From positions 1 through 64,000 of the forward strand of contig JAZUKV010000009.1 in assembly GCA_045643465.1 (NCBI GenBank): DNA of 64,000 bases, written 5' to 3'. The DNA comes from CAG-492 sp045643465. Lineage in GTDB: Bacteria > Bacillota > Clostridia > TANB77 > CAG-508. Each line of letters begins with the position of its first letter. Within the stretch, counting starts at the first letter, position 1. The notes beneath the pieces are model-generated. The model made no database searches. It had not been told where the DNA came from and saw only the letters and a list, made by a program, of their open reading frames with translations. Positions 24,832 through 34,079 of this stretch are shown here, piece by piece. Made by a program: the position numbers and the translations under genes.

Positions 24832-27800
24832 TTATTTCCTTTCTAAAATCTTATTTAAACATACTGAATAAATATATTTTCTGCTTACAGGTCTACCTAA
24901 TGCCTGTTTCAAAGCCTTCTCATAGATTTCCAATTGTTTAGCATATTTATCTAATAATATTTGCACATCTCCCTCTTCAATCCAGTCTGTTTTATAGTCA
25001 ACTAATATAATTTCATCATATTGATTAATATAATATAAATCAATAATTCCTTGCACTAAAATATTATCATCAGAATTATTTCCATATACTTCACTAGTTT
25101 TCATATTTATATAAAATGGTTGCTCTTTGAATACTTTCTTAGCTTTTTTTAGCTCCTGCCATAAACTTGAATTAACATACTGCTCTAATTTGTAAATATT
25201 TACACTTTCCGCTTCTTTTTTAGTTAAATTATTTTTATTAACTAAGTCTTGTACAAAATTCTGTAAATCTTGTCTACTGTAAGTTTTTGTGTGATCCAAT
25301 TTTTGAAAACACATATGCATTATTGTACCTTTTTGAGCTCCTGTTAATTTTTGATCTACATCATCATTCAAAAATTTAGGTTTAGCTATTTCAGGTTTAT
25401 GGTCTGCATCTTGTAGCTCTTCCAAGCTAACAACAGGATCTTCAAGCTCTGATAAAGAAAGCTCTTTTAATTTAGTTACTGATGTTTTAGTAGGCATTAT
25501 AACTGAATCCGCATATCCATATATCCAATTTAATCTTTCTTTTAAGTTATTGATATCGTTATCATTTATTTCTTTGGATTTTTCTTTAAGCATTTTAAAT
25601 ATATCTTTCTTTTCATCTTCTTTTTTTAGATTTTCAAATTCCTTTAATAAATCCAATTTTTTATATGATTCTATATCTATATAATCTTTTACAATATCTA
25701 TATTATTTAAATAAACTAATATTATCCAATCCAAATAAGTTTTATATCTTTTTAATATAGACTGATTAACACCTTGTGTTCCTATACCTTTATACACATC
25801 AATTAGCTCTTGTTTTTCTTTAAATGATTTATCTACATCTTTAGAAATTCCTGTTATAATAAGCTTTTCTTTAGCTCTTGTTAATGCGACATATAAAACT
25901 CTCATTTCTTCTGATAAAGACTCAATTTTAGATTTGATTTTAATTGCTTCTTTAGCTAATGTGCTATATTCTATACTTCTCTCATTATTAATATACTTAG
26001 GTCCTATTCCTAGCTCTTGATGTAATAATATATTCCTATTCAAATCTTGCATATTAAACTGTTTACCTGTTCCACACAAATATACGACTGGGAATTCAAG
26101 ACCTTTGCTTTTATGAATACTCATTATTCTAATAACATTTTCACTTTCGCCAATAAGTTTAGCTGATGATAAATCACCACTGCTTGTATGAAGTTTATCA
26201 ATAAAACTTATAAAATTAAATAATCCCTTAAAACTTGCACTTTCATACTGCTTAGCTCTTTCAAATAACATCTTTAAATTTGCTTGTCTTAAAGCACCAT
26301 TTGGCATTAAAGTTACATAGTTATAAAATCCAGTATCCATATAAATCTGCCAAATAAGTTCATCCAGTGACATATATTTTTCTTCTGCTTGCCAATGCTT
26401 AATACTTCCTAGAAAATTTTTAATCTTCTTTTGTAATTTTTCATCGATCTTATCTTTAATTGGATCTAGCTCACAATATTCTTTTAATGAATAATAAAAT
26501 GGTTGTTTCTTATTTTTTAAACGGATTTTAACTAAATCATTATCTGTAAATCCTGCAATACTTGATCTTAATACAGTTACAAGAGGAATATCTTGCAAAG
26601 GATTATCTATAATCTTTAAAACTGACATCATAGTTTGTATTTCCATAGATTCTAAATATTCTGATGAAACATCACTAAACACTGGTAAATTTAATTTAGC
26701 TATTTCATTTTCATATATCGGTGCAGAAACTGATGTAGCTCTTAGTAAAACTACTATATCTTTATATGTAATATGTCTATATTCATCTTTCTTTCGATCA
26801 TAAACCATATAATCACTATCAAGTAGTTTCTTTATTTTATTTGCTACAAAACGCGCTTCTAAAACAACATCTTCAATTCTTTCATCTTCAAGATTACTGT
26901 AATCCTCATCTTCCTCATCATTTTTGAATATGTTAATTTCCTGCTCTTTTAAATCTATAATATGTAGCTCTGCCTTACCTGCAAAATTTTTAACCATTTC
27001 ATCATTAGGATTTTTATAATCTGCACCTAAATTTAAAAATTCTGATTGGTCATATAAAATATCTCCAAGACTTCTAGTCATGATATTTTCGAAAATCATA
27101 TTAGTAACATCTAATATATTTTTTCTACTTCTAAAATTTTTAAACAATTGAATCTTTTGACCATTTGAAGTATCTCCACTTTTTAAACTATATTTTTCAT
27201 ATTTCTCTAAAAATAAATTTGGACATGCTTGTCTAAATTTATAAATACTTTGCTTAACGTCCCCAACCATGAAAATATTATTACCTTTTGAAACACTTTT
27301 TAAAATATATTCTTGAACATAATTGCTATCTTGATATTCATCAATAGCAATTTCGCTAAACTTTTCTTTATATTTCTTTGCTATCTCAGTATCTTCAATT
27401 GAACCGTCTTCATTTCTTTTTACTAAAATTTTTAAAGCAAAATGCTCTATATCATTAAAATCTACTATATTTTTTTCTTTTTTTCTAATTGCAAACTTCT
27501 CTGAAAATTCTAATATTAAAGCTTGTATCCATTTTAAAATATCATACATATTACATATATTTTCATTTGCCTCTTCAGATTTATATAATAATATTTTTGA
27601 AATTGAAGCATTAAATTTTTTCTTTATAGAATCTCTTAATAATTTTGAAGTTTCTTTAAGCTCTAATGTTATTTTTTTGTCACTAGGCCAAGTTGTCCAT
27701 TTTAATGAAGTTGCTATCTCATAAGCTTTGTCCCAATTTTCTAAATTTTCAAATAAATATTTTAAATTAATTATATCTTCATTAATAACAAGCTGATATT

Positions 27801-28539
27801 TTTCTAATTCATCATATTTACTTAAGTCATGCTCTATTTTTTGCAAATTAACAATATAATCTTGTATATCTTCTCTTAAAGTTTCTAATAGAATCTGTCC
27901 CCATAATGTTTCTGAAAAATCTTGTGTTATATTATTTTTTAAATTAAACATCTCAACTTTCTCATTAAGCCAGACTTCTGGAAATGGACTACTTTGAATA
28001 TACTTGTATATATTCAAAATAAGCTCTTTTAATGGTTCATCATCTCTATATGTAGTATAAATATTTATAAGCTTCAAAAACTCACTATCATTATTTAAAT
28101 ATTTTTCTTCAAAAATATCATCAATAACATCTTGTTTTAAAAGCTCTATTTCAGTAGTATCAGCCACTCTAAAATTAGCAGATACATCAATTTCGAAAAA
28201 ATTATTTCTTATTATATCTAAACAAAATGAATCTATTGTGCATATACTGGCTTTATTAATAAGAATTACTTGACGTTGTAAATTCTTATTATCTGGAAAT
28301 TCTTCCATCTTTTTATATATTGCTTCTAATATACGCTCTCTCATCTCACTAGCAGCTGCATTTGTAAATGTAACCACTAATATTTTATCTATATCAACAT
28401 TTTCATTTATAACTTTATTTATTATTCTTTCTACTAAAACAGCAGTTTTACCGCTACCAGCCGCAGCAGCAACTAATATATTTGATCCTTTATCATATAT
28501 TGCATCTTGTTGCTCTTTTGTCCATTTAACTTCTGACAT
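24832..28539 (-). CDS. addA: ATP-dependent helicase/nuclease subunit A (AddA)
   Basis: 1235 residues, standard AddA size. UvrD-type helicase motifs: Walker A 'VAAAAGSGKTAVLVERI' (about 24-40), 'EIAIDEYQDSNYVQ', 'GDVKQSIYKFRQA', 'MSIHKSKGLEFPVVYL' and 'VALTRAKEKLII'. The C-terminal RecB-type nuclease is shown by 'DEIILVDYKTDWIEEGDV'. With AddB it resects double-strand breaks for RecA loading. AddB, normally just upstream in Firmicutes, is not here; the upstream neighbour is spoIIP. rqcP follows immediately. Confidence 0.96.
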   Translation of the reverse strand: MSEVKWTKEQQDAIYDKGSNILVAAAAGSGKTAVLVERIINKVINENVDIDKILVVTFTNAAASEMRERILEAIYKKMEEFPDNKNLQRQVILINKASICTIDSFCLDIIRNNFFEIDVSANFRVADTTEIELLKQDVIDDIFEEKYLNNDSEFLKLINIYTTYRDDEPLKELILNIYKYIQSSPFPEVWLNEKVEMFNLKNNITQDFSETLWGQILLETLREDIQDYIVNLQKIEHDLSKYDELEKYQLVINEDIINLKYLFENLENWDKAYEIATSLKWTTWPSDKKITLELKETSKLLRDSIKKKFNASISKILLYKSEEANENICNMYDILKWIQALILEFSEKFAIRKKEKNIVDFNDIEHFALKILVKRNEDGSIEDTEIAKKYKEKFSEIAIDEYQDSNYVQEYILKSVSKGNNIFMVGDVKQSIYKFRQACPNLFLEKYEKYSLKSGDTSNGQKIQLFKNFRSRKNILDVTNMIFENIMTRSLGDILYDQSEFLNLGADYKNPNDEMVKNFAGKAELHIIDLKEQEINIFKNDEEDEDYSNLEDERIEDVVLEARFVANKIKKLLDSDYMVYDRKKDEYRHITYKDIVVLLRATSVSAPIYENEIAKLNLPVFSDVSSEYLESMEIQTMMSVLKIIDNPLQDIPLVTVLRSSIAGFTDNDLVKIRLKNKKQPFYYSLKEYCELDPIKDKIDEKLQKKIKNFLGSIKHWQAEEKYMSLDELIWQIYMDTGFYNYVTLMPNGALRQANLKMLFERAKQYESASFKGLFNFISFIDKLHTSSGDLSSAKLIGESENVIRIMSIHKSKGLEFPVVYLCGTGKQFNMQDLNRNILLHQELGIGPKYINNERSIEYSTLAKEAIKIKSKIESLSEEMRVLYVALTRAKEKLIITGISKDVDKSFKEKQELIDVYKGIGTQGVNQSILKRYKTYLDWIILVYLNNIDIVKDYIDIESYKKLDLLKEFENLKKEDEKKDIFKMLKEKSKEINDNDINNLKERLNWIYGYADSVIMPTKTSVTKLKELSLSELEDPVVSLEELQDADHKPEIAKPKFLNDDVDQKLTGAQKGTIMHMCFQKLDHTKTYSRQDLQNFVQDLVNKNNLTKKEAESVNIYKLEQYVNSSLWQELKKAKKVFKEQPFYINMKTSEVYGNNSDDNILVQGIIDLYYINQYDEIILVDYKTDWIEEGDVQILLDKYAKQLEIYEKALKQALGRPVSRKYIYSVCLNKILERK

Positions 28540-28625
28540 AATTTCCTCCTTTGAATGCTCCCATTTTTTGTATAATTATAATATCATCTTTGCTAAATTA
28601 ATTAAATACTTTATTATAAACTTTT

Positions 28626-29741
28626 TTATTCTACAATTGCATCCAATACTTTTGCTAAATATTTAGCTGAAACCTCACATTCTTCCAAAGTATTGCCTGT
28701 TGCACCAAACTCCATTATAGTTGCACAAGAGCCTAAGTGTTGATTATATCTTGCATCTCTTAATATCATTGGCTTAAATAAACCTGGATACATTTCGTTT
28801 GCTTTTTCTTGAACTTTAATAGCAAATTCTAAATTTTGTTGCCAATTTTCGTGTGCTAATCCGCTTCCATTTGTTCCTATTACAAACATAATTTGTGCTG
28901 CATACTCATCACCTATTTTAACTTTTGGGGCATACAAATCATCTCCTATTGCATCCCTATGTAAATCAATTATTATATCTGCTTTAGCATTTTTATCTAA
29001 AATATCCTTTACAGTATTTAGTGATCTTCCATATGAACCTGTGTATGCTGGATAATCATGATATGTTTTGTTATGTATTACATTAAACCCATAATTACTT
29101 AATTGCTCTTGCAATACATCTCCAACTTTTGCTACTGTATAATTTAAATCTGTAGTTCTGTAATTCCCAGTTGATATATATTTATTTTGCTCTGTAGCAG
29201 TATAGCTTTCACATGTATGTGTATGGAAAATTATAATATTTTTATTGTCAACTTTAATATCAGTATTTAATTTATAATTATCTAAATTATAATCTGTTTC
29301 ATTTTTTATTTTTACACCATTCAACTGATAATTAAAAGTTTCTTTTACTCCAGAATTTATCACTTCTGTTTTTACCTCTGTACTCACATCTTCTATCGTA
29401 TTAGCATTAGTTTGCGTTATTTCTTCTTGAGTTTCTAACTTGTTATTTGAATTTACATCATTAATTTCAACTTGATTATAATTTTGAGAAATACTAAGCT
29501 CTTTATTTAATATTTTCTCTGGAATCATTTCAAAAGTATTATTATATTTAATATTCCCCATTGATATAATTTCTTCAGATATATATGCAATACATTCATT
29601 TGTATTTACTTCAACTTTACCCAAATATTTTTTTGAATATTTTCCAATTTGTACAAATATAAATAATATTAGTACAACACTTATAAATTTAATAATTATC
29701 TTTCCCGTTTCTTTTGTAGAAACAACAGATACTCTTAACAT
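28626..29741 (-). CDS. spoIIP: Stage II sporulation protein P (SpoIIP)
   Basis: 371 residues from the ATG at 29741, chosen for AAAGGAGAAATTT just before it. A transmembrane segment (about 12-35) is followed by a disordered Thr/Asn/Glu linker and the C-terminal amidase/endopeptidase domain: 'IIFHTHTCESYTATEQNKY', 'ADIIIDLHRDAIG', 'GLAHENWQQNLEFAI', 'ATIMEFGATGNTLEE' with the catalytic glutamate. SpoIIP degrades septal peptidoglycan with SpoIID and SpoIIM so that the mother cell engulfs the forespore. spoIIM is also in this window (35050-35712) but not adjacent. Confidence 0.93.
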   Translation of the reverse strand: MLRVSVVSTKETGKIIIKFISVVLILFIFVQIGKYSKKYLGKVEVNTNECIAYISEEIISMGNIKYNNTFEMIPEKILNKELSISQNYNQVEINDVNSNNKLETQEEITQTNANTIEDVSTEVKTEVINSGVKETFNYQLNGVKIKNETDYNLDNYKLNTDIKVDNKNIIIFHTHTCESYTATEQNKYISTGNYRTTDLNYTVAKVGDVLQEQLSNYGFNVIHNKTYHDYPAYTGSYGRSLNTVKDILDKNAKADIIIDLHRDAIGDDLYAPKVKIGDEYAAQIMFVIGTNGSGLAHENWQQNLEFAIKVQEKANEMYPGLFKPMILRDARYNQHLGSCATIMEFGATGNTLEECEVSAKYLAKVLDAIVE

Positions 29742-29868
29742 AAATTTCTCCTTTGTTGCATAAACTATTATTAATAAATATATTCTATTCATATAAAATT
29801 ATTACAAAAAAATAAAGCAGTAAATTGACAATATATTTACATATCAATTTTTGCTTTATTTTATAATA

Positions 29869-31119
29869 TTATTTAAGCTCTTTCACATTTTCATCTTTTA
29901 TATAATATTTTGTTCCTAACATTATATCTGGCAAATATTGTTGTTCAACATAATGACCTGGGAAATCATGTGGATATTTGTAACCTTCATGGTATCCAAA
30001 CTGTTCCATTCCTTCAGCTACTGCATTTCTTATATGCATTGGAACTTCTCCTGTATCTTTTGTTTTCACATCTTCTAATGCTGAATTTATTGCATTATAT
30101 GAAGCATTTGATTTTGGTGATTCAGCTACATATACAGCAGCCTCTGCAAGAATAATCCTTGCTTCTGGCATACCTACCATATGAACTGCCTGCATTGCAT
30201 TATTTGCAATAACTAAAGCTTGAGGATTTGCCATTCCAACATCTTCTGCTGCTGCAATCACTATTCTTCGTGCTAAAAACATTGGATCTTCTCCTCCGTT
30301 TAATGCTCTTGCCAAATAAAAAATTGCTGCATCCGAATCACTTCCTCGCATTGATTTTATAAAAGCACTTATATTATCATAATGACTATCTCCATTTTTA
30401 TCAAATATTGCTTTCCTATTTTGTACACTATTCTTAGCAATTTCATTAGTGATATGAATAAATCCATCTGAATCAACATTCGTTGTTAAAACAGCTACTT
30501 CTAAACCATTTAAAGCTGTTCTAACATCTCCATTTGCGGTATCTGCTATTTTTAATAAAGTATCATCATCTATTTTAATATTATAACTTCCTAAACCATT
30601 TGGGTTTACTAATGAATTTTTTAATATTTTAAATATATCAGCTCTGTTTAAAGGATTTAATTTGAATATCATAGATCTTGAAATAAGAGCCTTATTTACC
30701 TCAAAATATGGATTTTCAGTAGTTGCTCCTATTAGTATTACTGTACCATTTTCAACATATGGCAATAATGCATCTTGCTGAAGTTTATTAAATCTATGAA
30801 TCTCATCTATAAATAATATGCATTTTCCCGATGGATTTAACATTAAATTTTGTGCTTCTTCTATTGCTGATTTTATATCTCCAACCCCAGCTGAAACAGC
30901 ATTTATTCTTTTAAATTTATATTTTGTAGTATTACTTATTACTTTAGCAAGTGATGTTTTTCCACATCCAGGTGGTCCCCATAAAATAATACTAGATAAT
31001 CTATCTGCTTTTATAGTTCTATATAAAATTTTATCTTGACCTAAAATATGCTCTTGACCAACATAGTCATCTAATGTTTTAGGCTTCATTCTATATGCTA
31101 ATGGCTCATTGTAATTCAT
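29869..31119 (-). CDS. rarA: Replication-associated recombination protein A (RarA/MgsA)
   Basis: 416 residues from the ATG at 31119 (TAAAGGAGAAA upstream); a longer frame to 31221 lacks a ribosome binding site. AAA+ core with 'LAYRMKPKTLDDYVGQEHIL', Walker A 'WGPPGCGKTSLAKV', Walker B 'CILFIDEIHRFNK', sensor 'IGATTENPYFEV', and the C-terminal tetramerisation region 'AIFYLARALNGGEDPMFLARR'. RarA acts at stalled forks together with SSB. Divergent from the small gene at 31226, whose promoter lies just beyond the rarA start. Confidence 0.95.
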   Translation of the reverse strand: MNYNEPLAYRMKPKTLDDYVGQEHILGQDKILYRTIKADRLSSIILWGPPGCGKTSLAKVISNTTKYKFKRINAVSAGVGDIKSAIEEAQNLMLNPSGKCILFIDEIHRFNKLQQDALLPYVENGTVILIGATTENPYFEVNKALISRSMIFKLNPLNRADIFKILKNSLVNPNGLGSYNIKIDDDTLLKIADTANGDVRTALNGLEVAVLTTNVDSDGFIHITNEIAKNSVQNRKAIFDKNGDSHYDNISAFIKSMRGSDSDAAIFYLARALNGGEDPMFLARRIVIAAAEDVGMANPQALVIANNAMQAVHMVGMPEARIILAEAAVYVAESPKSNASYNAINSALEDVKTKDTGEVPMHIRNAVAEGMEQFGYHEGYKYPHDFPGHYVEQQYLPDIMLGTKYYIKDENVKELK

Positions 31120-31149
31120 ATTTTTCTCCTTTACATATTTTAATATATA

Positions 31150-31178
31150 TTGACAATTTTTTGTAATTATGTTACTAT
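31150..31178 (+). promoter_or_regulatory. Promoter of the 31226 gene
   Basis: TTGACA (31150-31155), 17 bp, TACTAT (31173-31178) preceded by TGT. The -10 neighbourhood (ATTATGTTACTAT) is almost identical to that at 33774-33786. Confidence 0.75.
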
Positions 31179-31225
31179 ATTTTTTATAGCCTCGTGCTAA
31201 ATTTTGAAATAAGGAGGTCATAGTT

Positions 31226-31699
31226 ATGAACTATGGCGAATTCAAAAATTCTGATGATTTATCAGAATTTACAGGTGCAACGATTGTCCCTTCAAAAGAA
31301 AATCTAGACGAGCTCATTATAACTAACTATAAAGATGGCGCTCCAGAATCTTCTTTTACAATCGATCCAACTACAGATTCAATCGAGGAAATCTTAGCGG
31401 AAACCTTTCCCGAAGACGATACTCCTCCTCCTGTAGATGAAAATGGAGATCTCGACTTAGATCAGATTGATCTATCTCAGGAACCACCAATTGATTTTTA
31501 CAATCTACCCGTTTTGGTTGATCCTTCATGTATGGAGCAATTTGAAGACAACATTCAAGAACTTCCTTATATAGCAGAATTTGATGATTCTGATTTTGAC
31601 TGTCCTTCCGCTGAAGAGCTTAGAGAACAGGCAGAAAGAGAGATGGAAAAAGAGGAAGAAGCTCTTCACAACTTCGAAAAATTTTTGGATAACATGTAA
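31226..31699 (+). CDS. Highly acidic monocistronic hypothetical protein
   Basis: 157 residues with an extreme excess of Asp and Glu (for example 'FPEDDTPPPVDENGDLDLDQ' and 'AEFDDSDFDCPSAEELREQ'), few basic residues, and a helical Glu-rich C-terminus. Probably a disordered or DNA-mimic-like soluble protein; no family recognised. Start ATG preceded by ATAAGGAGGTC. Own promoter and terminator. Codons end in C more often than in neighbours (GAC, TTC, ATC), as in the other short plus-strand genes. Confidence 0.7.
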   Translation: MNYGEFKNSDDLSEFTGATIVPSKENLDELIITNYKDGAPESSFTIDPTTDSIEEILAETFPEDDTPPPVDENGDLDLDQIDLSQEPPIDFYNLPVLVDPSCMEQFEDNIQELPYIAEFDDSDFDCPSAEELREQAEREMEKEEEALHNFEKFLDNM

Positions 31700-31713
31700 A
31701 TATCTTTGATTTT

Positions 31714-31749
31714 ATGCCGGTATGGATTTTTTCCGTGCCGGTATTTTTA
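31714..31749 (+). terminator. Terminator with GC-rich stem
   Basis: ATGCCGGTATGG (31714-31725) pairs with CCGTGCCGGTAT (31733-31744) with three G-T wobbles, followed by TTTTTATTTG. Confidence 0.8.
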
Positions 31750-31824
31750 TTTGTCCATATATAACTTTTGTATTATATTACCATAACATAAAGCATTAAT
31801 CAATAAACTTTTAATAATGCATAC

Positions 31825-31853
31825 AAAAAAGACGCCTAGCATTAGACGTCTTC
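31825..31853 (-). terminator. Terminator of the 31875-32042 gene
   Basis: On the minus strand AAGACGTCT pairs with AGGCGTCTT (G-T allowed), followed by six T. About 22 bp beyond the stop. Confidence 0.65.
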
Positions 31854-31874
31854 TTCGTTTGGAGTTGCAATTAA

Positions 31875-32042
31875 TTAGGATATTATCGTTTCTTCCTCCA
31901 TGATAACGACATTATCCGTTAATGCTTTGATTGGTTTGCCCAAATCACTTACTGCCAAATTTACCTTAGCAGCTACTGCTTTGGAATCTTCAGGTGTCGC
32001 ATTGTTTGTGTTCTCGTGTTTCTGGACTACAATCTCTGTCAT
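31875..32042 (-). CDS. Small monocistronic hypothetical protein
   Basis: 55 residues from the ATG at 32042, eight bases after TTGGAGG; an ATG two codons upstream is too close. Sequence begins MTEIVVQKHENTNNATP and has 'VAAKVNLAVSDLGKPIKAL'. Soluble, no family recognised. Promoter TTGACA (32119-32124)-17 bp-TAAAAT (32096-32101) on the minus strand, and a TCGAGA-CATT-TCTCGA hairpin (32071-32086) in the leader. Complete transcription unit, so the gene is credible despite its size. Confidence 0.6.
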   Translation of the reverse strand: MTEIVVQKHENTNNATPEDSKAVAAKVNLAVSDLGKPIKALTDNVVIMEEETIIS

Positions 32043-32127
32043 TTTCATGACCTCCAATATATTAAATTTATCGAGACATTTCTCGATTAACGAGTATTTT
32101 ATCATACTTATGTTAACGTGTCAAACA

Positions 32128-32559
32128 TTATTTAATAATTTTTATTTCTATTCCGTTTTTTTCTAATAAATCTGCAGTTATACCATTTCCAGGAATTATA
32201 TTCTTTGAAAAACTACCATCATAAATTTCGCCATAGCCACATGATGGACTTCTCTTTTTCAATAAAGCTTTTTTTATATTATATTTTTTGGCTAAAAATA
32301 AGCATTCATTTGCGCCCTTTTCATATTGCTTTGTCACGTCAATTCCATCTTTTGTAACCACTCTATCTCCTAAACGCTCTGATGGAACACGAGGTGTTGG
32401 AAGTCCTCCCATTATCTCTGGACATATTGGAATAATTTCATAATCTTTTAAAAATTCATCAATTTCGCTTGAATAATTATTATCCCCGTTATATTTACAA
32501 TTAACTCCTAACAAACATGCACTAACCAATATTTTCTCTTTTTTATTATCAATATTCAT
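32128..32559 (-). CDS. DUF523 family protein
   Basis: 143 residues, the full DUF523 domain: 'KILVSACLLGVNCKYNGDNN' at the start, 'PICPEIMGGLPTPRVPSER', and 'LLKKRSPSCGYGEIYDGSF'. Four conserved cysteines suggest a metal or Fe-S site. Members are small cytoplasmic proteins of unknown activity. Its start overlaps the upstream CrtO-like gene by 4 bp, so both are in one operon with the Nudix gene at 33160. Confidence 0.9.
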   Translation of the reverse strand: MNIDNKKEKILVSACLLGVNCKYNGDNNYSSEIDEFLKDYEIIPICPEIMGGLPTPRVPSERLGDRVVTKDGIDVTKQYEKGANECLFLAKKYNIKKALLKKRSPSCGYGEIYDGSFSKNIIPGNGITADLLEKNGIEIKIIK

Positions 32560-33134
32560 TTTTTTATTTCTCCAACCTTATAATTTTCTTTACGAGCTAA
32601 GAATTTTTGAATTCTTGGTCTGTTATATCTTTGAATTATAACAAACATTAGATCCATTAATCCTGCAAAAAAAGCAGAAATTACAAACAACCACAACATC
32701 CCAAAAGGAATAGCAAACAATATTATTGCATAACTTGCAACAATATTTATTTCATGCACATTTTCTGAATTACACATATTTATTAATAATTGCTCTTTTG
32801 TATTTTTCTCAAAATCAAACTCATCAGGATCATATGTAGGTACTTTATCTTTCCATTTTTTTACATTTAATTTTTTATATAAAATTTCCTCAAATCTGGT
32901 TAATTTATATCTTTTAGCATCTGGATTAATTTTGTTTTTGAATTTAGGAATTATTTCTCCTAATATAACTCTAATTCCTAAATGATATGATATTATGAAG
33001 AAAACTATTGCTAAAATATAAAAAATTGCATTAATAAACACATAGTCAAATATACCAAATAGTATTGCTAATATTAAAGACAATATTGCCATTATTTGCA
33101 TAAAATTTTTAAATATACTATTTTCTTTTTTCAT
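32556..33134 (-). CDS. Glycosyl-4,4'-diaponeurosporenoate acyltransferase-like membrane protein
   Basis: 192 residues with two N-terminal and two C-terminal membrane segments. Between them lies 'FEEILYKKLNVKKWKDKVPT', and near the end 'YNRPRIQKFLARKENY'; both are the signature of the CrtO acyltransferase family. No carotenoid genes are present, so a role in carotenoid synthesis is unlikely; lipid or sugar acylation at the membrane is more plausible (inference). Overlaps DUF523 by 4 bp and follows the Nudix gene by 25 bp. Confidence 0.72.
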   Translation of the reverse strand: MKKENSIFKNFMQIMAILSLILAILFGIFDYVFINAIFYILAIVFFIISYHLGIRVILGEIIPKFKNKINPDAKRYKLTRFEEILYKKLNVKKWKDKVPTYDPDEFDFEKNTKEQLLINMCNSENVHEINIVASYAIILFAIPFGMLWLFVISAFFAGLMDLMFVIIQRYNRPRIQKFLARKENYKVGEIKK

Positions 33135-33159
33135 TTCACAACTACTTCCTTTATAAATA

Positions 33160-33663
33160 TTAAGCTTTTTTATCTAACCAACCTAATAAGATTTCAAATT
33201 CTTCATAGTGATTCTTAAAAAATTTTTCTTCCTTTTGGAGATTCTTTATTTCATCTATTGAAAACCAGTGAATTGATTCGACTTCTTCTTCTTGCAATTT
33301 TAAATCTTGAATATTTTCAACATCCAATTTTATATAATAATCATCCCAAAAAACTTGTTCTGAATCTGATTTTCCTCCATAATACAGTATTAAATCTTGA
33401 GGTTTTAGCTCTAATCCTATTTCTTCCTTAACCTCTGTTATTATTCCTTCTATACTGCTTTCACCTGATTTTGGATGACCTCCTGTAGTTGCATATTTCC
33501 CATTTTTTCTTTTACTTCTCTTTTGAATTAAAAATTCACCTTTGGAATTTTGAATATATACTAAAACAACATTTATATATTTCCCTTCTGGAATTTTATC
33601 ACCTTTAAAAATTGTTTCTCCTGTTAGATTTCTTTCTCCGTCATATAAATCTCTTTTTTCCAT
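33160..33663 (-). CDS. Nudix hydrolase
   Basis: 167 residues. Nudix box at about 60-83: 'GGHPKSGESSIEGIITEVKE' then EIGL. The consensus arginine before the first glutamate pair is a threonine here (TEVKEEIG in place of REVKEEIG), which may alter metal binding or rate. The N-terminus 'LYDGERNLTGETIFKGDKIP' and length resemble the isopentenyl-diphosphate-isomerase-like Nudix subgroup. Substrate unknown. First gene of a three-gene set with the acyltransferase-like and DUF523 genes. Confidence 0.88.
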   Translation of the reverse strand: MEKRDLYDGERNLTGETIFKGDKIPEGKYINVVLVYIQNSKGEFLIQKRSKRKNGKYATTGGHPKSGESSIEGIITEVKEEIGLELKPQDLILYYGGKSDSEQVFWDDYYIKLDVENIQDLKLQEEEVESIHWFSIDEIKNLQKEEKFFKNHYEEFEILLGWLDKKA

Positions 33664-33756
33664 ATTAATCTCTCTTTTCTTTAAATTTGATTACAAATAT
33701 ATTTAACATTATAATAGAAAAAAAATCAACTTTTTGTAACATTATATTTCAAAAAA

Positions 33757-33786
33757 TTGACAGCTAATATTCTATTATGTTACTAT
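33757..33786 (+). promoter_or_regulatory. Promoter of the 33832 gene
   Basis: TTGACA (33757-33762), 18 bp, TACTAT (33781-33786) preceded by TGT. Confidence 0.7.
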
Positions 33787-33831
33787 TTAATAGCAGCTAT
33801 ATTTGCTGACAAAAATTTAGGAGGCTTACCA

Positions 33832-34005
33832 ATGAAAGATTTTTCATCTAAAGACAAACCACATACCTTTACAACTTCTACAGTTGTAGATACACGCGAA
33901 CTGTTTTTGGCACTGCATCCAGGAAATATTATTCAAAAAGATGGTGAAGACATAATTTTGTATTCATCTGACTTCCCAGAGGATGATATTTTCAATCTTG
34001 ATTAA
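33832..34005 (+). CDS. Small monocistronic hypothetical protein
   Basis: 57 residues from the ATG at 33832, placed after TTAGGAGGCTTACCA. Soluble and acidic at the C-terminus (ending 'LYSSDFPEDDIFNLD'), with 'TVVDTRELFLALHPGNIIQ' in the middle. No family recognised. Own promoter and shared terminator. It resembles the acidic protein at 31226 in promoter, strand, codon style and C-terminal acidity (compare FPEDD in both), so the two might be related or co-regulated. Confidence 0.6.
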   Translation: MKDFSSKDKPHTFTTSTVVDTRELFLALHPGNIIQKDGEDIILYSSDFPEDDIFNLD

Positions 34006-34032
34006 AATTTTCTTATGAAAAAAGCAACTCCT

Positions 34033-34075
34033 AAAAAAACGAGTGTATGGATATTCCATTCACTCGTTATTCTTT
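34033..34075. terminator. Bidirectional terminator
   Basis: AACGAGTG (34038-34045) pairs with CACTCGTT (34061-34068) with an inner TGGA/TCCA stem, A-run before and T-rich sequence after. Ends the 33832 gene and the Xer gene. Confidence 0.75.
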
Positions 34076-34079
34076 ATTT

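Noticed and set aside
31120..31221. Long N-terminal extension of rarA
   Set aside because: The extension lacks a ribosome binding site and overlaps the divergent promoter of the 31226 gene; AAAGGAG sits before 31119.
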